NCBI GenBank assembly: GCA_029532415.1
Contig: JAQOTA010000053.1
Coordinates: forward strand, 4,650,001-4,714,000
Direction: 5' to 3'
From: Marasmius tenuissimus
Lineage: Eukaryota > Basidiomycota > Agaricomycetes > Agaricales > Marasmiaceae
Length of the DNA stretch: 64,000 bases
Shown here: positions 11,871 through 22,985 of the stretch, in pieces
Numbering within the stretch: position 1 is the stretch's first letter
Layout of the letters: each line of letters opens with the position of its first letter
Notes under the pieces: model-generated
What the model was told of the DNA's origin: nothing
The model's database searches: none
Seen by the model: the letters and a program-made list of their open reading frames with translations, nothing else
Program-made: the position numbers and the translations under genes

Positions 11871-13012
11871 ATGTTGTCCAGTAGCGAACAGAAAGTCGTC
11901 TTCCTCGTCGGGGAAACCGGTAGAACTGGAACCTCTATTGCAAGAGCGCACGCTCGTGAGTCGACCGGTTGGAACCAATCGGCCACTCCTTTGTCCCAGG
12001 ATATCAAAGCTATCGTCCGCTCGTCCTCCCTAGATAAACCAACAATTAAGGAGCTCACATCACTCGGGTTCAAAATCGTTACCGGAGACATCATTAGCGA
12101 ATCTCAGGAAACACTCGAGAGCTACCTCAAGGACGTCAACACCGTGATCATCACGACAGTCCCGATCGTCGAAGATCAACAAGACAATCTTCTACGCGCA
12201 GCCAAAGCAGCCGGGGTCGAACGACTCGGTCCATCGGATTTCGCAACTTTTTTCCCTCCAGGTTCGATGCGGTATCAGCATATGGTGAGCAACTTCGAGC
12301 TCTAGCGGACCGACTGTCAGATTGTTTCTATTGAATCGTCCGAATAGTCAAGATAGAGATTCATCATCGATAACAACATCACCTACACGTTTATCCAAGT
12401 TGGAACTTGGCTTGACGCCCTCTTACCCTTGGCCTATTTTGTCGACGGCAGCGGGCCAATCGGAGGCTTATTTCACAGGAGTTTTCACGATTCTGGCAAA
12501 GCTAAAACGTCCTGGACCGCTCTTGAACGTGTGGGAGATTTCGTAGCGCGTATCATTTCGGATCCGCGTACTTTGAACCGTATCTTGCAGACTCGGAATG
12601 GGGACATGACTGTTGAAGAGATGTATGCGACAGATGAAAGGCTGACGGGGGAGGATCTTGGAGATTATATAGGGTGAGTGTAGGTTGATGAGAATCGTTG
12701 ATGATTCAAGTTAGTGGAAGCGATTTTGTGACTGGAGGCCCGCAAACCAAGGAAGAAACACACTGGAGCGTGAGATATCACTGGAAGTTTGGGATGGTTC
12801 TGCGGACACGATCGATTGATCTACCGTTCTTTGGTGAGTCGGAAGTTGCAGGGAAGATGTGGATTTGGGAATCTACAGAGCGGCTTGTGGGTGGGATTGG
12901 GCGATCAGAACCACGAGGAAACGTTCAAACGTTCAACGACCGTACATGGCAAATAAGCGCCAGGAACCTGCCTTCTCCGAGACTTATACGGGACGTGTGC
13001 TATAGTTGGTGA
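11871..13012 (+). CDS. NmrA-like / isoflavone-reductase-like NAD(P)-binding protein
   Basis: Three exons (11871-12284, 12357-12673, 12715-13012) give 342 residues. The N-terminus VVFLVGETGRTGTSIA is a Rossmann dinucleotide-binding strand-loop-helix with a GxTGxxG-type glycine motif (here GETGRTG). TVIITTVPIVEDQQ and AAKAAGVERLGPSDF fit the PCBER/NmrA pattern, and exon 2 begins with YTFIQVGTWLDALLPLAY, as expected after the substrate loop. The family reduces small aromatic or terpenoid-derived substrates with NADPH, or acts as a redox sensor. The C-terminal exon (from 12,715) is open but less recognisable, and its upstream intron of 41 nt is short, so the C-terminus is less certain. The gene converges on the sesquiterpene synthase with 203 bp between them. 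Confidence 0.8.
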
Positions 13013-13215
13013 AACGGGTTTGATGTTCGAGTTCAAGTGCTCGGTATAGCCGATTGGATGGAAAAGGTGGCTCTAGAGCGTGGTGTTGAGTTGTATAGAC
13101 CAGCATGGCCATTGTTCGCAACATCAAGGTTTGTGGAATGGAGTCAAGTGAGTCAATCTGGGTCGTAATACTTACTTTACAATAGGTTCTCTGCCTTAGC
13201 CTGCCTCGTCCTCCA

Positions 13216-14700
13216 TCATACCACGATTTCAGTGGCTGCAGGTGAGTCATATGCTACTATCGGTTGGCCAAACACTGCGTTGTACATAGATCTAGTGATC
13301 CCCCGAATCCCGTTCATCAGGAATTCGCCGATCGTCTTGGTCTGCGTACCGTCCGTTTGATTAGTGACGGGAACTTTGACCTTTGGCAAGGGCTCAACGA
13401 TCCTTGTCTCTTGGATCTTTACGCCCTGATCTCCAAAGTAGCGATGGCTCTGTAAGTAAATTGTGTCAACCGACAACAACCTCATATGTGTATATCTCGC
13501 TGACAAACCTCAAAGTTCCAGCAATCGTTAGCACGGACCCAATTTCCAAGACCCTCGACATACGTCAACACATCTGAGTCGATTGTTGAGTCGCCAAACT
13601 TTGGGACTTTGCCGACCAAATCCACGAATTCTTGAGAGAGCTGGTCATGCAGGTGGGACGCATAACCCATCGCCCCTTGTATATCGGTCTTATACTCATT
13701 CATGTAGACACGCACTATGTTGTGAGTGTCATCACCACGAGCTTGCCTTATGGTAGAGCAACGATAGAGACGCTGTGAGTCTCCAGATGAAAACTGTGCG
13801 GCTGTGAACTATACCCACTCGACGTTATATGAACAGATATCGTTTCCAAGGGCAATCATATCTGAGCTCAGGGACTCCAACCGCGAGATGACTGGATCGG
13901 TGAAAATTGCGTCCGGAAGGTTCATGTGTAACCCCAATAAAACAAAAGCGGGGAAGCCGCCAACCGTCCTGCGTCTGAGTTCAAGATATGCCTCAGTGTC
14001 ACGAATCTGGGAGTCGCTTCTGTCGAGGGCTTGTTCGACCACTGCGTCGAAGTATTCCCCGAATGTCTTCAAGAAGCGACGCTGGAATGAAGGGGTGGCT
14101 GTCTTAACGGTGTTCTCCCAGAACCTAGAGTGCGACATGGCAGATCAGAGATATATTCACGAGTTACAGCAAGGGTTCAGATATTGAGGTTTGAATATCG
14201 ACTTACTGACGAACGACCTCACCACCGATCCATTCCCCGGCAGGTCGAGGAACGTATGGATTGCTCAGAGCATCTTTGACGATGCTACAATAGCGTCTCG
14301 CCTCTTCAAAGGAAGCGGCATCTGTGTGCTCGTCCACTAGAAAGAACAAGTGCATCAAATCACAGGCTAAACGATTTCCGTCTATCAATGATCGGTGAGC
14401 CGAGCTCAGGGGAAAGGCAATCAATTCAATGTTGACCTTTGCTCAGGAGCGGATAAGCCAATGACCCGAGGAGTGCTGTAGTTCCTTGACGGTCAGTGAC
14501 TTCTACCAGAAGGTGACTCATGCTGAACACGTACAAAAATCACATCGTTCAAAGGCCTTTTGAGACTCGGGGCTGAACGCTTTGAAAGACCTGATCCAGA
14601 CAGTAGATTCCTTCTTGCAAATCTGGTAGAATGGATTAAGTTGTCGCGGCCACGGCCATCTTTGAAGAGTCAAGGGTATCGAGTAATGTGAAGCGGGCAT
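13216..14700 (-). CDS. Sesquiterpene synthase (class I, protoilludene-synthase-like)
   Basis: Six exons join in phase to 385 residues: 14535-14700, 14437-14475, 14207-14381, 13819-14124, 13509-13746, 13216-13449. The start MPASHYSIPLTLQRWPWP was chosen because WPWPR.LNP..Y is the conserved N-terminus of basidiomycete synthases. The metal-binding motif is DEHTD (DDxxD variant), 12 residues after GNRLACD. The NSE motif is NDICSYNVE (N, S and E all present), followed across an intron by QARGDDTHNIV. A C-terminal HRYFG motif leads to RIVEPLPK. These features fit the 1,11-cyclising clade that makes delta-6-protoilludene from farnesyl diphosphate, but the product is inferred. The intron donor after exon 2 is GTCAAC, a weak site. 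About 50 residues extend beyond the usual C-terminus. Confidence 0.93.
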
Positions 14701-16221
14701 TGGGGGGTCAGCTAAGAGGCACAGAGATGGATATGTACGGGAGAGATCTCCGCATTTATAGACTCGTACTATGAACCAAATCACCACATGTGATTAGTAA
14801 ACATTTGATAGTCTGTGATTCAGGCTGTTCATATGATGGTGGGAAGGCTCAGGGAGTGTCCATCAGCGGAGTGTTTTCCTCAGCCAACGTATCGACTCAC
14901 ACTTACGCGAAAGCACTGTCAGATGCCACCCTTGTTCCTCTCTCCACAGACTAATAGCACCATATAGAGTATGGCCACTATTGTGCACCCGCTCTTGAGG
15001 TTGAACCCGTGGGCGCGGTATTCGACACCGTGCGATAGCCCTCGTTCTCCAAGACATTCGCATCCAAAGAGGACAAATGAGCGTCACTCACTTTCAGGAC
15101 TCGAATCTCGATTGCGTAGGCACATGTACAATAAAGCCGCGTCTGACATTCCCTTGACGAGACGGGGCATTATTGGACCGCTAGTACCAGTAAGTAATTG
15201 AAAACTAGGGGAAAATCTGGGTTCAACGCCACAATTTGGATAGTTGACGTGCTTCATCTCGGCGCGAGATTTTTACGCTTGCGGCTTGAACATGCTTCAC
15301 CCAGTGTCCATTGCAGGGGTCTTATCAACTCCGTCATTTGGAAGTCAAGAGATCAAGTAAGACTTCGGGGGCGTTATGGTAAACGACGAGATGTGTTGTA
15401 GGTATGTGTCACCGGAAATGTGGCGGAGAGGAGAACGATTGTGCTTTGTTCCAGACCAATCCAGACTCTGTGAGCACTTCGTGCACAAAAGAAAGAAAGA
15501 CCAATTCACCATTCGCCTGCCTTCAACGTCTGGAAACTCTTATAGAACTCAGAAATCCCAATCTGAGTATTCCGCACCGGCGGAGGTCCCATAATCAGCT
15601 CTTTCGAGCCTTGATGAATGATCGTGTTTATCGGCCACCGACAAGATTTATGATTATCCGTCCACCCGCAACCTTTCCAAACTCATATATGAGATCATAG
15701 GCCACCCGAATGGGGTATATTTCTGTGAGTGAATAGTAAGGACGCTTTACAGGGGCCACCGGGGCCCAATCTAGGTACTCAACAACGGTGTGACTAGTTT
15801 CTCCGAGCCTCACTGAGTAATTGTCTTATGTGCGACCTCAGAAAACACTCCAGCGACTCCCTCCGAGCTTCAGTCATTCATGAGACACCTCAGTCAGGTC
15901 GAAATGGCGGTCTAGAACGATTCGGGGCTCGGATGATCTCGCTGGTAGAGACGACTCAGACTGGAAGACCTCGAATTGTACGCTAGTGTACGGTGTGAAC
16001 CTTCGAACATCGCGTCGCTCGATAGTATTCTTGCAAAGATTCTGCAAATCGGCGTCCAAATCGCTTTAATAATAATAGCCGAACTGAGTAGCCATTAAAT
16101 TCGGCATGACGAGTGAATTGGTTGCGGTCGGGTCAAAGCCTTAGCAGAGTTGATCTTGGTGTATGCACTTGTAGTTGTTCGCATCTGTCACTCACATGCA
16201 AGACGATGCTTCTAGCGTGAA
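14701..16221. other. Intergenic region upstream of the terpene synthase
   Basis: About 1.5 kb with scattered short frames on both strands (for example 15,404-15,700 plus and 15,628-15,813 minus). None has a recognisable motif or convincing splicing. The first few hundred bases are the presumed synthase promoter. Confidence 0.45.
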
Positions 16222-16910
16222 AACGTCGACAGTATGCCTCAGGATGATTCGTATGGCACAACTACTGGGAAATGTTTTCAGCAGGATTCTGGTGATGTGA
16301 GATTGGAGGAAAACCTGCGAGATTTCGTTCTCCAGATTTCAATTCGAAAATACCGTATCGTTGGCGTCGTCCGTGGGCCTGATATGTACAATCGCTTTGA
16401 GCGGCTACTAATGTCTACGCTTGGGTACAAAAAAAAACGACTCCAAAATCGATGGTAAGAACACAAAACCGCTTCCTCTATAGCGCCAGACCGACTGTCT
16501 GCAATCCAAGGGCAGTACGACCTGATGCAAATATATCAAAGTCAGTGACGAAAAGAGAAACAGCTCAAATTAGCTTGAATCTCACTTCTCCGAATTTGGA
16601 TCCTGGAGCTCCTCAGCCTGAAAATACACCTTGCTAAGCTCGCCTCTGACAGCCTCCCAAACTTCCTTAGTGATCTCTACCATCTGCCCTTGGGAGATCT
16701 TGAGGCTGTCGGTGTACAATTTGAATACAATGCGATCTTCTTCAGGCGTGCTGTAATGTTTCTCCACCAGCTCAATTGCACCCTTGACGATACGAATCGC
16801 GAGTTATGATCAACTGATAGAGTTCAAGATCTAGATAGTAGAACGCACCCAATAGGTAGCTGGCTTTTGTGCCAGTTTCGGTAGGCCCCGCTCTTCCAAT
16901 GAGTCCAAGA
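16222..16910. repeat. Direct repeat, copy 2
   Basis: Second copy of the segment at 10,355-11,110, in the same orientation, about 5.8 kb downstream. It includes the minus-strand short gene at 16,582-16,914 and its 3' flank. Confidence 0.7.
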
Positions 16911-16914
16911 GCAT
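16582..16914 (-). CDS. Short paralogue of the ubiquitin-fusion family (N-terminal module only)
   Basis: A two-exon model starts MLLDSLEERGLPKLAQKPATYW and splices to GAIELVEKHYSTPEEDRIVF, LKISQGQMVEITKEVWEAV and RGELSKVYFQAEELQDPNSEK, then stops. It is the same module that opens the complete genes at 18,011 and 45,919 (KLVPKPASY, then a KHF...LDIC.G.MLEITED helix-rich segment), without ubiquitin-like or C-terminal domains. It may be a free-standing module or a truncated duplicate. The frame is intact, in contrast to the relic at 10,830-11,100. No function is known to me. Confidence 0.5.
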
Positions 16915-18010
16915 AAGATCAGAGGTTGATCTGGTAGCATTTTGAGCGGATGTGATTGCCAGCATCGATGGCGCGAGTGAGCGAGTGTGAGTCAGTGTAA
17001 GTGTAAAACGGGGTCACAGTTCTTTGAGGATTCCTATAGCGCGCAAAGTCCACTGACACGATCTGTGACGCATCATCAATAATCCCGATACAGTAATCCA
17101 GACGTTCATTGATATTGAGCCCATGTGGGTCCGAGAAGCTATATATATATGTGGACAGGATGACACCCACCGACGTCAAAGCTGCGATTCACGCGAGGTG
17201 AGAATACCGTCGAGAACATGGTGGCCGCGGGTGCTTTGGACGCTCGTGCACTGTACCCAGACTATACGCTGCTTTCATTGAAAGAATTTGCGAGGGAGTT
17301 TTATAGCAAACATGGCATGGCGTGCTATTAGATCGAGGTAGTAGATGAATGTATGTGTGCCTAATGGTTCGAGTTGAGGCCTGAGGGTTGGTTGTTGGAC
17401 TTGGGAGGATTGATGACATCCGTTTAAGAAGTTCGCTCCTGAGACTAGAGGTTTGCGTCTTTTATGTTATCTGAGTAATGTACAGTTGTACTTAGGTGGT
17501 TGTGTTTGGCCAAGCATGGGTATACGAGCCTGGACCAGGTGAGGTCCGGAATCCGGACCGATATCATCTGCCGCGATTGGCCACGTGAGAACCACTCCGG
17601 GCGCATAGACTTCTGTCAGTATCAACATTGAACACTACGCCCACCCTGGTACTGTCGTGGTTCTAGTTCCCTATCCTCGCAAAGGTCAACACAACGAGTC
17701 AGCCACCCTCCGGCATGATGACTGGAAAGCCTCCAGTGCGTGCCAGTCTAAGTTCGGTTCGACACCGTGACTGATGCGGTATCGATAATCGAACACGCTC
17801 ATTCAGTGCACTTGTCCGATAAAGTTCAATTTGCAGGCTGCTGTGTTTCCCCGCAGACTTTGTACTTATGTTTCTGCTGCGGACGCAACGCGGTCGCCCC
17901 AACCTCGCCTGCCTCTCTTCCCAAATTCCTCATACCTTTCATCTTCAAGCTTCAGCTTCAGTCGCTGTCCCCCATATCGTTGACCAGTTTCTTCATTCAT
18001 TACGCTCTCG
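16915..18010. other. Intergenic between divergent ubiquitin-family genes
   Basis: No gene recognised. A minus frame at 16,919-17,179 and a plus frame at 17,767-18,183 are open but lack known motifs. The stretch is the presumed promoter region of the minus gene at 16,914 and the plus gene at 18,011. Confidence 0.45.
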
Positions 18011-19669
18011 ATGTCGATGTCGAGACATCAAGCTTTTCTCCTCAAAAGTACGATAGGGAGTCCTGGTCTGCTGGTACTGGGCCCATCGGATCAGTCACTA
18101 CCATCGAAGCTAGTCCCCAAGCCAGCCAGCTATGCTGTGCGTCCCTTTTCTCTTTTCGTATTCTGTCTGTCGTGGTCTGCTAACAATCTCGCCCCGATTC
18201 TAGGGTGCTATCGAACTGGTCAAAAAACACTTCAACATATGCCCCGGGTATCGGATTCTTCTCCAAACCAACGCCCTGGACATATGTGAAGGGAATATGT
18301 TAGAGATTACTGAGGATGCATGGGATTTGGTCGGGAATAGCCTCGCCAAGTTGTATTTCGAGGAGAAAATGGACGAGTCGTTGAGTAGTCAGTTTGAAAT
18401 GCTCAGAGTCAGAGCAAAGACACGGTACGATCTCATCCTTTGAGTTTGGTGACAAGTCTTCTCAATATCGTCGGTCAGAAACTCGAACCCCTCTGGTTTC
18501 ACCCCCAAGAACCACAGGAATCAAGCGCATCCATTTCATGCCGATAACTCTGGGATTGTTCGGGGATTCAACAGCATGAATTTACGTGGCGCGATGACTG
18601 TCTATGTGAAAACCTTGACGGGCAAGACTATCAGCGTCTCTGCCCGACCCGACGATACTATCGACAGTTTGAAAGCGAAGATCCAAGACAAGGAGGGCAT
18701 CCCTTCCGACGACCAACGGTTGATCTGTGCTGGGAAGCCGCTTGAAAATGACAGGACCTTAAGTGATTATAACATCCAGAGGGACGCGATTGTCCATCTC
18801 GTTTCGACATTGCGGGGAGGCAAGCCGGTTGTCTACCTCTTTTCCCCCCGCGAAGTGGAAGCGAGAGTAAGATTGGGTCTGATCAGGGAATGGGAGTTCT
18901 CTGCTATCTATCCCGTGGTCCCTGTCAAGCAATTGGACACAACCAGCGCCGGTAAAGTTCGCCAGGCGGTGGAATGGGATGTGGATACACGCCCAGACGG
19001 CTCGTTGTACGAGAAGAACACCGGAATAGAGGCAACATATCTTTTCTGGGAAGCCCAGTAAGTAATATTAGTATGTTTTCCTAATCGATGCCGCTGACGT
19101 CCTCAATCGTGTTTAGTACCTGTGTGGATACGGAAATCCCCTCTCCTCCATTGTCTCCTCGTCTGGAAGAGAGAACACTCGAGGCGAGGTTCGTCCCTAC
19201 GGAGGCCCGAGTTGCACCCCAAGACTCCGTTCTCCTATCCATCGAGGAACTCCCTGTGTATCTTGACAAAACACTCAAAGCCTTGTCGCTTCACACGGAG
19301 GCGCGTACCTCGTTCATCACGTTCGTCTATTTCTCAACTATTTGGCCTCGCCTTTCTCTGACACATTATACTAGGTACTGGCTTCCCTCGTTCCTGAAGC
19401 ACACCCACATCGCTCTCCGATTCCTTCCTCAATCCGAGTACGAAGGGGCGGCCCCGTTGAGTATCACGCCTACTCCAGACGTGGTGACGCGTGTGTTCAT
19501 GCTTTTCCGGGGCGTCAAGCTCGAGGAGATAGACGAATGGAAGGAAGCGGCAGATCGCGCGTCTGATGATGTCGAATCCTGGGCGGGCACTATTGGAGTT
19601 GATTTGCAGAGAGCTTTGGATAAGGGACTATTCAGAGTTTTGGAATGGGGTGGGATGGAAGTCATTTGA
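18011..19669 (+). CDS. Ubiquitin-fusion protein with novel flanking domains
   Basis: Five exons (18011-18136, 18204-18424, 18479-19057, 19117-19320, 19375-19669) join in phase to 474 residues. Residues 1-115 form a family-specific module ([36 protein letters not shown]). Residues about 155-230 are a full 76-residue ubiquitin beginning [12 protein letters not shown] and ending STLRGG. The Leu8-Ile44-Val70 patch and Lys6, 11, 27, 29, 33 and 48 are kept; Lys63 is Arg. Directly after the GG comes a C-terminal domain starting [16 protein letters not shown], with [35 protein letters not shown] and ending [12 protein letters not shown] recognise the C-terminal part only as an Agaricomycete family of unknown function. 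Whether the protein is cleaved after GG is not shown. Confidence 0.85.
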
Positions 19670-19931
19670 TGTGCAATGAGTTTGCGACATGCTCTACCTG
19701 ATTGACCAAAAATAGCCCGTCTCAGAATTCATCCTATGTAAAGTTTGGAAGATGTTCACGTGAGTAAGCTCGGGCTTGGCGTTTGAGTAGTTTTGAGGAA
19801 CTACTACGACCTTGACCATCACATGCACGTGTTGATATGTACAACGCAAAATCTTTTCCGTTTGCTGAGTGCAACCTTCATCGTCGAGCCCACGCTTCAA
19901 TTCTCTCTTAATCGTCTGCGAACTGCAACCA

Positions 19932-21474
19932 ATGGCCAAAAGGGTCAAACCTTCGACAGATGTCCTGATAGTGGTACCCTCTGACGGGTCTGCACGAGCC
20001 AAGCTAATTCCACGGCCGGCTACCTACCTTGTACGTCCTTCGTTCGCGCTTCCCAAAGTACATTGAGAATGACTGGCCTGAAAACAGGACGCCATCAACC
20101 TCATACAAAAGCATTTTCAAATATGCTGCGGAAATGTTGTTGTTCTCGAGACTGATGAACTGAAGACCTGTGGTGGGGAGATGCTAGAGATTACGGAAGA
20201 TGTGTGGGGGGTTGTGAAGGATGATTTGGCGAAGCTGTACTTTGATGAGCGGCCTGCGAAGAAACGGGATGACATCACAAAAAGAACGAAGTCAAGTCTA
20301 ATGCTTCATGAAAACCAAACTTCATAGTCACCCTTCCTCCACGAAATCTATCATTAAATCCTTGAAAACCTTATCCAAATAAATCCAGCACTACCGCCCG
20401 ACGAAATAAGGGTTGCCCGCTCAGGTTGGTCCTGCATTGTCCATGCACGAACAAAATTGAAGTCATACAGACGCAGGCTGAGCGCTATTTTGGTACCGGT
20501 TTTCTCCAAATGCCCAGCATTCGTGCTGCGATAGGCGTATACCACGAGGGTTCAGCACTTCGACTCCTATAGCTACAAGCCGTGCCAAGTTATCCTCGAT
20601 CTCTTCAAGGAGAGAAAATTCGAACCAGTAATCTGCCTATATTCTGCGCGAGCAGTTGAGGCTAAAGTTGAGGCTAGAGTTGACTCCAAGTTATCATACC
20701 GCATCGTTGAGGACTGGTCAACCTGCCAGAAGGTTCGGTCAAGGCCTCAAATAGATCACCGAGACACGCCGAGGCTTCGTACTCGAGAAGACTACTGGGT
20801 TGGAGGTTGCATATTTCTTTTGGGGAGTCTGGTGAGTCGTCCACTAGTTCTGTGAAAGAATATTCCTGATCTTGAATCGGGCTCGCAGGACCAGCGCAAC
20901 CCGAGCACTTTCCCCAGTCCCCACCACCGTCACTATATTCACTGTGTCGAACTTCAGTCCTACAGTCGGATGTGCAATCGAGTTCCCAGGACTCAGCACT
21001 CTTGTTAATTTCAAATTGAAGACCTTCCAGGATATCTCGACGGAACTCTAAAAATTTTGTCGCTTTATACAGAAGCTCGTACTTCTTTTAGTACGTGCGT
21101 ATTCCTTTTGTTGTGTCGTACGGTACTTCCAACTTGGATGCTCATATTTCTGCCCCGGTCTAGCTACTGGCTCCCCTCGTTCCAAAAGCGTATGCACGTC
21201 GCTCTTCCTTCGTGCCTCAAAACGAATACGAGAAGGTGGTACCGTTGGATGGCTCACCTGTTCCGAATGTGTTGACACGGGTTTTCATGCTGTTTCGGGG
21301 CGTGCAATCGGAGGATCTGGGTAGTGAATAGAGGGAAGCTATCATTCGAGCGGCTACTGTGGATAGTACTTTTCGGAGGAATGTTGTTGGGATTGGCGTG
21401 GAGAAATGGCTGGATAGAACCTTGCTTAAGGTTTTGGAATGGGGCGGAATAGAGATCCCTCGATTCATTGGCCG
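19932..21474 (+). pseudogene. Degenerate ubiquitin-fusion paralogue
   Basis: Tandem copy of the preceding gene. Exons 1 and 2 (19932-20030, 20088-20327) are open and encode a 112-residue N-terminal module (SDGSARAKLIPRPATYL, DAINLIQKHFQIC, GGEMLEITEDVWGVV), then stop at TAG. Further on, in broken frames, there are recognisable scraps of the C-terminal domain: ARAVEAKVEARV near 20,645, VLEKTTGLEVAYFFW near 20,780, and [15 protein letters not shown] to LKVLEWGGIEI near 21,260-21,470. The ubiquitin part is missing. The N-terminal frame may still be expressed, but the full-length gene is dead. Confidence 0.75.
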
Positions 21475-21914
21475 CCGGGAGTTGTTTTCCGAGTTTATCA
21501 TGCCTGTTACATCGGGATGCCGACCTGCTTATGAACGCGGCGCTTCGCTGACCTGAATGTTTTATGTATGCGCACCTATTTGCCATCCACAGTATTTTGG
21601 AATGATCAATCTAAACTAAATTCGACTCCAATTTTGAGCCTGAGTACTAAGTCCTCTGAGCACGCCTGCGAGATGACATTCCTCGGGATATCGCCGTCAG
21701 CGATCGCAGAATTTTGATATAGTTGAAGCTTGAAGCTATCTACATACCGGAGAGCTCGCCTCTTCCACCAGATTCAATGCATTTTTTTACCGTTGTTTGT
21801 CCGTTCACGCGATGCGACCCACAGTCGCGACGCGTGTGTGGCGTGAGAATAGGGACCTTCTGCGCAACTCGTGCTTTGTCATGCTTTGTTTTATTCTTCT
21901 CCGAGACCACCACA
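21475..21914. other. Intergenic, no gene seen
   Basis: The 3' flank of the degenerate ubiquitin-fusion copy and the presumed promoter of the MYND gene. No supported feature. Confidence 0.4.
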
Positions 21915-22850
21915 ATGTCCACTCTCAGCCTCAAATGTGTCTGTACGAAACCAGCAGGTACACACTGCGGGAAATGTAAAACAAGTTGGTTGTTACGTTC
22001 ATGCAGACATGAGGCCCTGACCCACTTGTTATAACCTTTGGCCTGGATAGCTCGATATTGCTCTACAGAATGCCAGAAACGTAGGTGTCGTTTTTGAACA
22101 ATCACGATCAGCTACTCACCTTCATTTTATTAATCATCAGTTGACTGGAAGTATCACAAGAACGAATGCAAATGCTGGGCAGAACTCGCCTGTTCTGGAA
22201 AACAATATACCACACCAGCTACTTTGGGGCAACAAAGAGAGATGTTCGATGTTGGGTCTCAAAATACGATCTGGCAAGAATCCTCAATGCTTGGATTGGA
22301 TTCTATGCTACTGGGCGGATGCAAGTGAGTGGAATTGACGCGTTGAGCTATGCCTTAGTTACAAATGATTCATTCTTCCCTTGCACATAGCGGTGAGGAG
22401 TACTTCGACGCGCAAGAAAGAGGCGAAGGGAAGGCGTTTTGGCTTCTCCCTCAGACAGAAAAGGCAAAGTACAATTGGGAAGCGAGGAAAGAATCGGCTG
22501 GTGGAAGGAAATTTTGGATGGGTTATCTCGCGCCGATTTCGTGAGTCATTACCAGCGTTCTACGTGGAACCGACTCGAATTCGTCTGCTACAGCACAGAT
22601 GACCGCAAGATAGACGTCGTCCTCGATGCTATAGAACATCACCGTGTTCTTTGCAGCCCACCTGGAGACCGAGATAGCATGGCTGAGAATCAGGTGAGCT
22701 TACCACCGTGCCACTTGGGCTCACGCCCCGTCTCACAATACCGATATCTTCCAGGTCAACGCGAATATTATGATGGCCCTGTTCCCTCATCTTCATAAAT
22801 TCACTAGCAGCCAAAATAAGACTCTTCTCGACTTGTGCTTCCATCAGTGA
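21915..22850 (+). pseudogene. MYND zinc-finger protein, 5' half (interrupted by insertion)
   Basis: Six exons (21915-21984, 22051-22080, 22141-22324, 22391-22540, 22594-22693, 22755-22844) join in phase. The MYND finger is near the N-terminus: CVCTKPAGTHCGKCKTTRYCSTECQ, split here by splicing, followed by DWKYHKNEC. This is the full Cys/His set expected of the family (C-x-C...C-x2-C...YCS-x2-C...H-x3-C). A helical region follows (GEEYFDAQERGEGKAFWLL; LFPHLHKFTSSQNKTLLDLC). After His at 22,842-22,844 the frame runs into the inserted sequence and hits TGA at 22,848. The rest of the gene resumes in phase at 41,490. MYND fingers usually bind proline-rich partners; the specific role here is unknown. 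Confidence 0.85.
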
Positions 22851-22985
22851 AACGGGAAATACATGAGAGGTATGGGGCGCATGGAGGCATGGATAATTTA
22901 CCTCCTCCATGCGGCCCATACCAATTCCTGCAAAAAACGTCCATACCTCTGAGGGGGTATGGAAGGTATGGAGGTATGGACACTC
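22845..22985. repeat. Left terminal repeat of the outer element with TATGG-rich subrepeats
   Basis: Contains the terminal inverted repeat followed by iterations of the unit GGTATGG/CATGGAGG on both strands, giving local hairpin potential. The same vocabulary occurs at the right end (41,290-41,487). Confidence 0.65.

Noticed and set aside
11936..12000. Possible additional intron (GTGAGT...CCCAG) early in the NmrA-like gene
   Set aside because: Its length of 44 nt would break the frame, while reading through keeps DIKAIVRS in phase.
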